Below, piece by piece: positions 7,649 through 14,282 of a stretch of DNA of 45,183 bases. The DNA is from a bacterium (GTDB lineage Bacteria > Bacillota > Clostridia > Oscillospirales > Oscillospiraceae): assembly GCA_019424865.1 (NCBI GenBank), contig JAHYYS010000009.1, positions 1 to 45,183 on the forward strand, read 5' to 3'. A program made the translations under genes and the position numbers. Each line of letters opens with the position of its first letter. Position 1 is the stretch's first letter. The notes beneath the pieces were generated by a model. The model had not been told where the DNA came from, did no database searches, and saw only the letters and a list, made by a program, of their open reading frames with translations.

Positions 7649-8425
7649 ATGACCTTGGGACTGCGGATTCAGGCGCTGCGGAAGAAGCAGGGCCTGTCCC
7701 AGGAGGCCCTGGGGGAGGCGCTGGGGGTTTCCCGGCAGGCCATCAGCAAGTGGGAGGGAGATCAGACCATCCCGGAGCTGGACAAGCTGACGGCCATGGC
7801 GGCGCTGTTCGGCGTGACCCTGGATTACCTGGTCCGGGGGGAGGAGGGCGGCGGCGGAGATGCCGCCCGGGAGAGCGCCCCCCGGGCGCGGCGGAAAATC
7901 CGGCTGCTCACCGGGCTGTGCGCCCTGCTGGCGGTGCTGGCGGCGGTGTTCCTGGGCAGCACGGTGTACTTTTACCAGCGGGTGCTGAACATCCTGGACC
8001 CGCCCACGGCCCCCCTCTGTCCGGTGACGGAGGTGGAGTACGCCTATGAGGCCCGGTATGAGGACTACACCTTTGACTTCGGCATCTGTCTGACATCCCA
8101 GGAGCTGAAGGGCTGGGACGTGACGCTGGAGCTCAGCAGCTATACCGTGGGGCGGGACAAGGAGCCGGTGGAGCGGGAGCAGACGCTCCGGTTTCGGGAC
8201 GGCCAGGCCCGGGCCAGCTTTGACGACGTGCCCTTCGGCCCCCACCGGCGGGTCAGCGCGGTCCTCGTCTATGAAAAGGGGGAGCTTCAGGGGCGGCAGT
8301 CCCTGATGACGCTGGAGCCCACGGGGCCGGGCCTGCCCCACCAGTGGGAGGTGCAGGCGGGCGATCCCTTCGGCCTGACCCAGGTGCAGGAGAGCGGGGA
8401 CGCCTCCCTCCTGCCCCAGGAGTAG
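7649..8425 (+). CDS. XRE regulator with membrane anchor, paralogue 2
   Basis: A 258-residue paralogue of the preceding gene. The N-terminal HTH_3 domain (LSQEALGEALGVSRQAISKWE) ends in ALFGVTLDYLVRG. A basic stretch and one transmembrane helix (LLTGLCALLAVLAAVFLGSTV, about 90-112) follow. An outside domain of ~140 residues has little similarity to the other copy beyond its general beta-rich make-up, so the HTH halves are conserved and the sensor halves have diverged. The start ATG 7649 follows GGAAGGAGG. It is monocistronic or read together with paralogue 1; the next gene has its own strong promoter. Confidence 0.87.
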   Translation: MTLGLRIQALRKKQGLSQEALGEALGVSRQAISKWEGDQTIPELDKLTAMAALFGVTLDYLVRGEEGGGGDAARESAPRARRKIRLLTGLCALLAVLAAVFLGSTVYFYQRVLNILDPPTAPLCPVTEVEYAYEARYEDYTFDFGICLTSQELKGWDVTLELSSYTVGRDKEPVEREQTLRFRDGQARASFDDVPFGPHRRVSAVLVYEKGELQGRQSLMTLEPTGPGLPHQWEVQAGDPFGLTQVQESGDASLLPQE

Positions 8426-8475
8426 GGCGCACCAGACGGGCGGAGGCGGATGGAGGCCTCCGCCCAATTTTGTGC

Positions 8476-8504
8476 TTGACAAGCGGAGGTCCGCATGGTA
8501 TAGT
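8476..8504 (+). promoter_or_regulatory. Strong vegetative promoter of the DUF3793-flavodoxin unit
   Basis: TTGACA (8476-8481), 17-base spacer, TATAGT (8499-8504). The first GTTAGC palindrome begins at 8514, on the expected transcription start. Confidence 0.85.
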
Positions 8505-8513
8505 GAAACAGAA

Positions 8514-8584
8514 GTTAGCAATAGCTAACAACGAAACGGACGCAAGCCCGCTTCTTTTTTCGAAGTTAGTTAGCTTATGCTAAC
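8514..8584 (+). promoter_or_regulatory. Two GTTAGC-N4-GCTAAC palindromes (putative metal-repressor operators)
   Basis: Perfect palindromes GTTAGC-AATA-GCTAAC (8514-8529) and GTTAGC-TTAT-GCTAAC (8569-8584) lie 55 bases apart in the leader. Both are preceded by GAAGTTAG-like sequence. The form resembles DtxR/IdeR/MntR operators (TTAG...CTAA). With a flavodoxin downstream this suggests iron-dependent repression. Confidence 0.7.
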
Positions 8585-8602
8585 AAAAGGAGGGAAACAC
8601 CC

Positions 8603-9169
8603 ATGAGCCAGGAGGAGCGGCGGCTGGAGCAGACGCTGGCCCTTCACTGTGCCCCCGCTCTGGCGGGGCTCAAGCCCGCGGATCTGATTTCCTGGCGTCC
8701 GCCCCAGGGGGCGGGCGAGGCGCTGCTGCGCCGGTATGTCCGGCGGTTTGCCCGCCGGGGCATCTGCCTGCGGCCCCTGTGCCGCCGGGGGGAGCGGCAG
8801 CTGCTGCTGGTGTGGCGGCCGCCCCGGCTGGAGGACTGGCTGGCCCGGGAGGAGATTGCCGCCATGCTGCGGAAGGAGGGCTACCCCGTGTCCGACGGCG
8901 TGGAGGCCATGCTGACCCACCTGGGGGCGCGGCTGGCGGGGGCGGAATTTCCCCATGAGGTGGGGCTGTTTCTGGGCTACCCCGCCGCCGATGTGGAGGG
9001 CTTCCGGCGCAACGGCGGCCGCAACTGCAAGCTGTGCGGCCACTGGAAGGTGTACGGCCAGGTGGAGGAGGCCCAACGACGCTTTCTGGCCTTTGACCGC
9101 TGCCGGGAGGCCCTGTGCCGCTGGGTGGCGGAGGGCAGAAGCCTGGAGCAGCTGTTCCCCGCGGTTTAA
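8603..9169 (+). CDS. DUF3793 family protein
   Basis: A 188-residue cytosolic protein. The segment EVGLFLGYPAADVEGF, the cysteine pair NCKLCGHWKVYG and the tail FDRCREALCRW match DUF3793, a family largely confined to Clostridia and often found beside flavodoxins and ferrous-iron genes. Its biochemical role is unknown. The conserved cysteines (about 140, 143, 173 and 178) could bind a metal or cluster; that is inference. The start ATG 8603 follows AAGGAGG. Flavodoxin follows 63 bases later under the same promoter and palindromes (8476-8584). Confidence 0.85.
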   Translation: MSQEERRLEQTLALHCAPALAGLKPADLISWRPPQGAGEALLRRYVRRFARRGICLRPLCRRGERQLLLVWRPPRLEDWLAREEIAAMLRKEGYPVSDGVEAMLTHLGARLAGAEFPHEVGLFLGYPAADVEGFRRNGGRNCKLCGHWKVYGQVEEAQRRFLAFDRCREALCRWVAEGRSLEQLFPAV

Positions 9170-9232
9170 GCCTGCGTCCGCCGCCCGGCGCGGCGGCTGC
9201 AAATACATTTTTTGAACATTTGGAGGTTTTCC

Positions 9233-9664
9233 ATGAGCAAAATGGCTGTGATTTACTGGTCCATGACCGGCAATACCGAGGCGATGGCCGCCGCCATCGC
9301 ACAGGGCGCCCAGGAGGCGGGGGCCCAGGCGGAGCTGAAGCAGGTGAGTGAAATCAGCGTGGACGAGGCCCTGACCTATGACCTGCTGGCCCTGGGCTGC
9401 CCCGCCATGGGGGCGGAGGTGCTAGAGGAGGCGGAGTTTGAGCCCTTCTTCGCCCAGCTGGAGGGCCGGCTGTCCGGCAGAAAGGTGGCCCTGTTCGGCT
9501 CCTATGGCTGGGGCGACGGCCAGTGGATGCGGGACTGGCAGGAGCGGGTGGAAGGGGCCAACGCCGACCTGTATCAGGGCCAGGGCCTGATCGTCAACGA
9601 GACGCCGGACGACAGCGCGCTGGAGCAGTGCCGGGCGTTCGGGGCCGGCTTTGCCGCCTATTGA
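9233..9664 (+). CDS. Flavodoxin
   Basis: A 143-residue flavodoxin, a soluble FMN electron carrier that replaces ferredoxin when iron is short. The FMN-phosphate loop YWSMTGNTEAM is at residues 8-18. ALGCPAMGAEVLEE and FGSYGWGDGQWM are the two isoalloxazine loops. The start ATG 9233 has TTGGAGG upstream. It is co-transcribed with the DUF3793 gene behind a promoter with two palindromes, consistent with induction by iron limitation. A hairpin at 9695-9727 ends the unit. Confidence 0.94.
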   Translation: MSKMAVIYWSMTGNTEAMAAAIAQGAQEAGAQAELKQVSEISVDEALTYDLLALGCPAMGAEVLEEAEFEPFFAQLEGRLSGRKVALFGSYGWGDGQWMRDWQERVEGANADLYQGQGLIVNETPDDSALEQCRAFGAGFAAY

Positions 9665-9694
9665 TTTAAAATTCCGATCCTTTCCTGACTGGGG

Positions 9695-9727
9695 AGGCGG
9701 GCCGTACCTTTTGGGGGCGGCCCGCCT
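9695..9727 (+). terminator. Hairpin after flavodoxin
   Basis: Ten-base arms AGGCGGGCCG (9695-9704) and CGGCCCGCCT (9718-9727) are followed by TCTCC. The T-tract is weak. Confidence 0.5.
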
Positions 9728-9798
9728 TCTCCGCTCCGGGCGGAGAGCGCCCCGGCAGCGGGCCGGAATGTGCCGGCATATTCCACGGGGAAAGACAG

Positions 9799-9842
9799 GC
9801 AAGGGCGGCGCACCACTTTGCAAAGTGGTGCGCCGCCCTTGC
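9799..9842. repeat. Perfect 22-bp-arm palindrome between convergent genes
   Basis: Bases 9799-9820 are the exact reverse complement of 9821-9842, with no unpaired centre. The middle CACTTTGCAAAGTG resembles the AAAGTGG/CCACTTT hairpins of the mosaic repeat elsewhere in the window. It lies between convergent flavodoxin and siroheme-reductase genes, so it may stop both transcripts. Confidence 0.85.
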
Positions 9843-9867
9843 AGGCTGGGCCGCATTGGTGCAGCAA

Positions 9868-11154
9868 TCAGCGGGCGCGCAGGATATCATCCTTCTGACG
9901 CAGCAGCTCCTCGCCCAGAAGCAGTTCCTGGGCCCGGTCAAAGCCGATGCGCTGAATGGTGTCGGCAAAGCGCTCGCCGGGCTGGCCCTGGGAACGGAAG
10001 AGCAGGATGGCCTTCTCCACCACGTCCAGCAGCTCCTCCCTGTCGGTAAATACCTTGCGGAGCATCTGTCCGTGGGCCACGCGCTTGCCCCAGCGGCCGC
10101 CCACATAGACCTTCCAGCCGGAGGTGCCCTCGTCGTTGCAGTGGAAGGGGCACTTCTGGATGCACCGGCCGCAGTTGTTGCACAGCGTGGGGTCAATGAA
10201 CAGCTTGCCGTTCTTCAGCTGGGCGGCGTGGACGGGACAGGCGGCCTCCAGCTGGCACTTTTTGCAGCCCCGGCACTTCTCCGGGTCGTAGCCGGGCACC
10301 CGGGCGCCCACAATGCCCAGGTCGTTCAGATTGGGCTTGACGCAGTTGTTGGGACAGCCGCCCACGGCGATTTTGAACTTGTGGGGCAGGGAGACGTCCC
10401 GATAGCCCTTGTAGAAGCGCTGGTGAATCTCCTCACTCAGGGCATAGGTGTCGTACAGGCCGTACTGACAGGTGGTGCCCTTGCAGGAGACCACGGGACG
10501 GACCTTGGCGCCGGTGCCGCCTGTCTCCAGCCCGGCCTTGGCCAGGTCGGCGCGGAAGGCGTCAATGTCGCCATAGTCGATGCCGGACACCTCGATGGTC
10601 AGGCGGGTGGTCATCATCAGATGGCCGTCGCCATAGTGCCGGGCGGCGTCGGTGATGGCCTGGGCCTCGTCCGCGGTGATGCGGCCGTTGCGGGTGATAA
10701 CCCGGCCGTTGAACTTGTTGGTCCCCTTGTGCTGAAGAAAGCCCAGCCCCTTGACCCGCTTGATGTCCTCCGGGCGCAGGGGAGCGTCCGTCGGCTCCTC
10801 CCTGGGGGCGGCGGAGGGCTCCTCCTGCTGGCTGATATACTGCTCCAGCAGCCGGGCGGCCAGCTCCGCTGCTGCGGAGCCGTCGGCAGCAGAGCTGGCC
10901 GACTCCCGTTCATAGAGCGCGGAAAAATCGGCGCACAGCTCCTTCAGATCCGCCCGCCGGCGGTAGAGGCGGCTGAGCACCCCCACGGCTCCGGCCAGGG
11001 CGCCGCCGGGGCCGGTACGGAAGCCGGCGAAGAGCTGAACCTCGTCCTGCGTCAGCCCAAGGCCGTATTCCTCGTTGGCCGCCAGCAAAATGCCCTCAGC
11101 ACAGCTTTTTCCCAATGATTTACAGTAATACCCTGCTTTTTCCCCCAGTGACAT
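9868..11154 (-). CDS. Small siroheme sulfite/nitrite reductase-like protein with 2[4Fe-4S] domain
   Basis: A 428-residue cytosolic redox enzyme. Residues 1-~85 resemble the C_GCAxxG_C_C family (KSCAEGILLAANEEYGL, then GGALAGAVG) but lack its later cysteines. The middle is a ferrite-type (NirA/DsrA-like) reductase with CKGTTC and GGCPNNC, the siroheme/4Fe-4S ligands. A bacterial ferredoxin domain follows with two full clusters (CRGCKKCQLEAACP and CNNCGRCIQKCP). It may reduce sulfite or nitrite, or only handle electrons; the substrate is not evident. ATG 11154 is chosen because GAGGAGGGGA stands in front of it; ATG 11172 precedes that site. It has its own promoter and a structured 170-base leader. 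Confidence 0.85.
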   Translation of the reverse strand: MSLGEKAGYYCKSLGKSCAEGILLAANEEYGLGLTQDEVQLFAGFRTGPGGALAGAVGVLSRLYRRRADLKELCADFSALYERESASSAADGSAAAELAARLLEQYISQQEEPSAAPREEPTDAPLRPEDIKRVKGLGFLQHKGTNKFNGRVITRNGRITADEAQAITDAARHYGDGHLMMTTRLTIEVSGIDYGDIDAFRADLAKAGLETGGTGAKVRPVVSCKGTTCQYGLYDTYALSEEIHQRFYKGYRDVSLPHKFKIAVGGCPNNCVKPNLNDLGIVGARVPGYDPEKCRGCKKCQLEAACPVHAAQLKNGKLFIDPTLCNNCGRCIQKCPFHCNDEGTSGWKVYVGGRWGKRVAHGQMLRKVFTDREELLDVVEKAILLFRSQGQPGERFADTIQRIGFDRAQELLLGEELLRQKDDILRAR

Positions 11155-11193
11155 AACCAGTCCCCTCCTCATAAAGACTTACTGAATATGAAC

Positions 11194-11277
11194 TTATGGC
11201 TGCTGGTGCGCGATTGCGGCTAGCAGCGCTGCGCCCTCAGGCAAAGGCGCGCGCAGGCAGCCGGTGTACTGTTTCAT
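11194..11277 (-). CDS. Possible 27-codon leader ORF
   Basis: A short frame from ATG 11277 to TAA 11194 reads MKQYTGCLRAPLPEGAALL and ends in AAIAHQQP. It lies wholly inside the leader of the siroheme-reductase gene, 39 bases before that start codon. Only a weak GGTCGGG precedes it. It could be a regulatory upstream ORF or chance; coding evidence is limited to its position. Confidence 0.25.
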   Translation of the reverse strand: MKQYTGCLRAPLPEGAALLAAIAHQQP

Positions 11278-11323
11278 GACCCGACCGCCCTGCGCAGTGA
11301 TGGACTGCGGAAGTGCTGCTTCC
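11222..11323 (-). promoter_or_regulatory. Structured leader of the siroheme-reductase mRNA
   Basis: On the minus strand the RNA would begin with hairpin GGAAG/CTTCC (11309-11323), then CGCAGT/ACTGCG (11293-11309). A longer-range pairing GCGCAGG/CCTGCGC (11251-11257 with 11289-11295) excludes the second hairpin, and GCGCC/GGCGC (11231-11250) follows. Mutually exclusive pairings suggest a switch. I do not recognise a known riboswitch consensus. Confidence 0.4.
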
Positions 11324-11330
11324 AAATTTT

Positions 11331-11359
11331 ATTGTAGCATAAATGGGGAGAAAAGACAA
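11331..11359 (-). promoter_or_regulatory. Promoter of the siroheme-reductase gene
   Basis: On the minus strand TTGTCT (11354-11359), 17-base spacer and TACAAT (11331-11336). The start point would be near 11324, at the edge of the first leader hairpin. Confidence 0.8.
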
Positions 11360-11429
11360 TGAATGGGAGTATCCGACAAAGACGGAGGGGGATCGCCGGG
11401 GCCCGTTCTGCACTGGCGGGCGCGGAATC

Positions 11430-11945
11430 CTAAACACCGCCCGGACCATCCCCCAGGCGCTGGACAAGAAGCTGGGCGCACAGGCCGGTGAACAGGCCGG
11501 CCGCCGCGCCGGCCAGAACCAGATAGGGCAGCCAGGCCAGCACCACCCAGCTTTTGGCCACGGCGGCGGCTACCAGCAGCTGGCCCAGGTTGTGGAACAC
11601 CGCCGCAATGGGGCTGCACAGCCAGATCTGCCGCGGAGTCAGCACGGCGCGCAGCCCCAGCATCACCAGCCAGCAGGCCAGGCCGCCGCCGGCGCTGTAC
11701 AGCAGGGTGCTCATCTGGCCGGAAAACACCGCCCCCAGAAAGACCCGGGCGCACAGGATCATCAGGGTGTCCCCAGGCCCCAGCACAAACATGGCATAGA
11801 CGGTGACGATGTTGGCCAGGCCCAGCTTGACCCCGGGGATGGGGAGGACGGGCAGCTGGGCCTCCACCAGGAAGATGGTCAGCGCAATGGCCGTGAGCAG
11901 GGCCAGAAGGGTGAGCCGGCGGGCCCCCTTAGCCCGCGGCCGCAT
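11430..11945 (-). CDS. Gx transporter family membrane protein
   Basis: A 171-residue integral membrane protein with about five hydrophobic helices. It belongs to the Gx/heptaprenyl-diphosphate-synthase-component-I-like group, with PIPGVKLGLANIVTVYAMFVLG as the signature N-terminal region. Its ECF S-component-like layout suggests a small-molecule transport or quinone/flavin role. ATG 11945 is chosen because GGAGG lies six bases upstream; it overlaps the NusG_II gene by 17 bases, implying coupled translation. In other Firmicutes this protein sits with NusG_II and ApbE proteins in flavin-based extracellular electron transfer loci (EetB-like). That is knowledge of the family, not shown here. Confidence 0.78.
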   Translation of the reverse strand: MRPRAKGARRLTLLALLTAIALTIFLVEAQLPVLPIPGVKLGLANIVTVYAMFVLGPGDTLMILCARVFLGAVFSGQMSTLLYSAGGGLACWLVMLGLRAVLTPRQIWLCSPIAAVFHNLGQLLVAAAVAKSWVVLAWLPYLVLAGAAAGLFTGLCAQLLVQRLGDGPGGV

Positions 11946-12306
11946 CCAGCGCCTCCGCCCCGCCCACAATCTCGATGACCAGCTTGTGGGGCAGGCAGAC
12001 GATGGGGACGGTGCCGTCGGAGATGGCCCCCATCTCCACACACACCTGGTCCGGGCAGTTGGCCTGGCTGACGCGGATGCGGCCGGGCTCCACCAGGATG
12101 GTGTTGGTCCCCCCTGCCCCGTCTGTGATGTCGAAGGAGTAGGAGACCTCCACCTTGTCCAGGGGAATTTCCTCCAGCAGCACCCCGTCCTGGAGAATGC
12201 GGGCCACCGGAGGACCGCTGCTGCTGCGCCGCAGAAGAAGGGAGCCGGCCGAGACAGCCACCGCCGCCCCCAGCAGGAACAGCAGATACTTGGTGCTCTT
12301 TTTCAT
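11929..12306 (-). CDS. NusG domain II-containing membrane-anchored protein
   Basis: A 125-residue protein with one N-terminal transmembrane or signal helix (YLLFLLGAAVAVSAGSLLL). An extracytoplasmic NusG_II domain follows (ANCPDQVCVEMGAISDGTVPIVCLPHKLVIEI). The CPDQVC and CLPHKLV signatures are typical. The start codon overlaps the apbE stop as ATGA (12303-12306), and the Gx gene overlaps its end, so the three form a tight operon. Related proteins accompany FMN-transferases in extracellular electron transfer loci (EetA-like). Confidence 0.85.
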   Translation of the reverse strand: MKKSTKYLLFLLGAAVAVSAGSLLLRRSSSGPPVARILQDGVLLEEIPLDKVEVSYSFDITDGAGGTNTILVEPGRIRVSQANCPDQVCVEMGAISDGTVPIVCLPHKLVIEIVGGAEALDAAAG

Positions 12307-13352
12307 TGCAGTACCGTCACCTCCCGGTCTTCATAGCCCTGGGACAGGGAGAAGGCGTCCTCCAGCCCGGCGGTGATGAGGATGGAGCCGTCCTGCTCAA
12401 TCCAGATGGCCTGGAAGTCCTGGTGCTCCCGCCAGTAGCCGGCCCCCTGCTCCGTCCCCATGACGAACAGGGCGGTGGACAACGCGTCGCAGCGCAGGCC
12501 GGAGGGGCCCACAATGGTGACGCTGGCCAGCTCGTTTTGCACCGGCGAGGCGGTCTCCGGGTCCATGATGTGACAGTAGGTGATCCCGTCCAGCTGGAAG
12601 AAGCGCTCGTAGTTGCCCGAGGTGACCACCGCGCAGTCAGAGGCCTCCAGCACCCCCAGATAGCCGCTGCCCGCCGGGTCCTGGATGCCCACCCGCCAGG
12701 GGGAGCCGTCCGGCCTGCTGCCCACGGCCTGGACATTGCCGCCCAGGGAGAAGATGGCGCTGTCAACTCCCTGCTCCTCCATCAGCCGGGCCAGGCAGTC
12801 CCCGGTATAGCCCTTGGCTGTGGCCCCCAGATCCAGGGCCATGCCCTGGGGCAGGCGGACCTGGTTTTCGTCCAGCTCCACCTTGGTGTAGTCAATCAGG
12901 GCGGCAAGTGCGGCCAGCTCCTCCGCGCTGGGGATCCGGTCCCGGGGCTCCAGCTCCTCCTGGCTGGTGAAGCCCCAGGCCTGAACCGCCGGATAGGCGG
13001 TGGGGTCCAGCGCGCCATCGGTCTCCCGGCACATCGCCAGGGTTTCGGACAGAAGCCGGGCCGTTTCAGAGGAGACCTGGGTCCAGCTGCCGCCGGCGTG
13101 GTTGACGGCCCAGATGTCGCTGTTCTGGTCGGTGGCGGACAGCTTGTCCTCCAGGTCGTAGATGGCCGCGGCGGCGGCGTCCAGGGCCTGCTGGGCCCCG
13201 CTGCCATAGACGGTGAGCTGCATCACCGTATCCATGGCCAGAATGGTGGATTCGGCGGGGGATGTCTGGCCGGTCCGGGCGGTGCAGCCGGCGGACAGGG
13301 TCAGACCGGCACACAGGGAGAGGGCCAGAAGGGGAGAAATCAGCTTGTTCAT
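12303..13352 (-). CDS. apbE: FAD:protein FMN transferase lipoprotein
   Basis: A 349-residue ApbE/Ftp enzyme that attaches FMN covalently to threonine residues of exported redox proteins. A signal peptide ends in the lipobox LTLSAGC, so it is an outside, membrane-tethered lipoprotein. Core motifs are ESTILAMDTVMQL, ALDLGATAKGY (Mg/FAD-binding region) and the C-terminal SGLRCDALSTALFVMG. ATG 13352 follows AGGTG and gives a proper signal peptide. It heads the ApbE-NusG_II-Gx operon; a flavinylated target is not encoded in this window. Confidence 0.94.
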   Translation of the reverse strand: MNKLISPLLALSLCAGLTLSAGCTARTGQTSPAESTILAMDTVMQLTVYGSGAQQALDAAAAAIYDLEDKLSATDQNSDIWAVNHAGGSWTQVSSETARLLSETLAMCRETDGALDPTAYPAVQAWGFTSQEELEPRDRIPSAEELAALAALIDYTKVELDENQVRLPQGMALDLGATAKGYTGDCLARLMEEQGVDSAIFSLGGNVQAVGSRPDGSPWRVGIQDPAGSGYLGVLEASDCAVVTSGNYERFFQLDGITYCHIMDPETASPVQNELASVTIVGPSGLRCDALSTALFVMGTEQGAGYWREHQDFQAIWIEQDGSILITAGLEDAFSLSQGYEDREVTVLQ

Positions 13353-13413
13353 GGGCACACCTGCCTTACACACGGGGAGACGTACTGCACAGACGCTGGG
13401 GATAGCCGGACGG

Positions 13414-13656
13414 TCATACGACTTCCCGGTACATGGCGGCGGCGTCGGCCTTCCCCACGTTGTCGGCCACCACCAGCACCTCCACCCGCAGGGTGCGCTC
13501 GCCGAATTTCAGCTCTAAAATATCCCCGGCCTTTACCTCATAGCTGGCCTTGACGGGCCGGCCGTTGGCGGTGACCCGCTGGTTGTCGCAGGCCTCGTTG
13601 GCCACGGTGCGGCGCTTGATCAGGCGGGAGACCTTCAGCCACTTATCCAGTCGCAT
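13414..13656 (-). CDS. rqcP: S4-domain RNA-binding protein (RqcP/YabO-like)
   Basis: An 80-residue single S4 domain (MRLDKWLKVSRLIKRRTVAN...GRPVKASYEVKAGDILEL). RqcP works in ribosome quality control with RqcH in Firmicutes, stabilising tRNA on stalled large subunits during alanine tailing. Gene order flippase-mazG-(HU)-S4 matches Bacillus yabM-yabN-yabO, which supports the call. The start ATG 13656 follows AAAGGAG. A terminator hairpin at 13686-13725 separates it from HU. Confidence 0.88.
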   Translation of the reverse strand: MRLDKWLKVSRLIKRRTVANEACDNQRVTANGRPVKASYEVKAGDILELKFGERTLRVEVLVVADNVGKADAAAMYREVV

Positions 13657-13685
13657 GATAAAACACTCCTTTCTGTTGGAGGGGG

Positions 13686-13725
13686 GATGAAAAACCGCGG
13701 GGGCGCTGCCCCGCAGCGCCCCCGC
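13686..13725 (-). terminator. Intrinsic terminator between HU and rqcP
   Basis: Perfect 12-bp stem CAGCGCCCCCGC/GCGGGGGCGCTG (13697-13725) with a 5-base loop. On the minus strand it is followed by GGTTTTTC. It lies between HU and rqcP, so rqcP would depend on readthrough or an unseen promoter. Confidence 0.75.
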
Positions 13726-13919
13726 ATGAAAAGACAGAGATTCAGACCGCCGGAAAGCCCCCGCCAGGGCGCCTGCGCAGTCTGCCGGACGGTGCAGGCC
13801 CACGGAAAGGGGGCCGGACCGTCCCTTGATTGTACGGAAGAGGGGACGCGGAGGGGGGTTCCCGTCCGCAGCGCCCCTCCCCGGAACATGCCGAAACGGC
13901 GTTTTGACAGACCGGGCGC

Positions 13920-14195
13920 TTACTGGGCCACGGCGTCCTTCAGGGCCTTGCCGGCCTTGAACACGGGAGCCTTGGAGGCGGGGATCTGGATGGTCTCCTT
14001 GGTCTTGGGGTTGCGGCCCACGCGCTCGGCACGGGACTTAATCTCAAAGGAGCCGAAGCCAACCAGCTGCACCTTCTCCTCCCGGACCAGAGCCTCGGTG
14101 ATGGCGTCGATGGTGGCGGTGACGGCGGCCTCGGCGTCCTTCTTGGACAGCTCGGCCTTCTCGGCCACGGCGGCAATCAGTTCGGTCTTATTCAT
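13920..14195 (-). CDS. hup: HU-family nucleoid protein
   Basis: A 91-residue HU/IHF-family DNA-bending protein of standard length. MNKTELIAAVAEKAELSKKD and the DNA-binding arm GFGSFEIKSRAERVGRNPKT are canonical. It binds DNA non-specifically as a dimer. The start has AGGAGG upstream. It is set between mazG and rqcP and ends in a clear terminator. Confidence 0.97.
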   Translation of the reverse strand: MNKTELIAAVAEKAELSKKDAEAAVTATIDAITEALVREEKVQLVGFGSFEIKSRAERVGRNPKTKETIQIPASKAPVFKAGKALKDAVAQ

Positions 14196-14254
14196 GTCTG
14201 TTTTCCTCCTGTGAATGTGTGGACAGCGCCCACCGGCGGCTGTCGGGAAATATA

Positions 14255-14282
14255 CTTAAATCCGCCCAAGGGGGATTTTAAG
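14255..14282 (-). terminator. Weak hairpin at the end of mazG
   Basis: Imperfect A/T-rich stem CTTAAATCC / GGATTTTAAG around GCCCAAGG. It overlaps the mazG stop codon and on the minus strand is followed by GTATATTTCC. Confidence 0.4.

Noticed and set aside
11237..11467. A 76-codon minus-strand frame upstream of the siroheme reductase
   Set aside because: It crosses the mapped promoter at 11331-11359 and the end of the Gx gene and has no recognisable domain.
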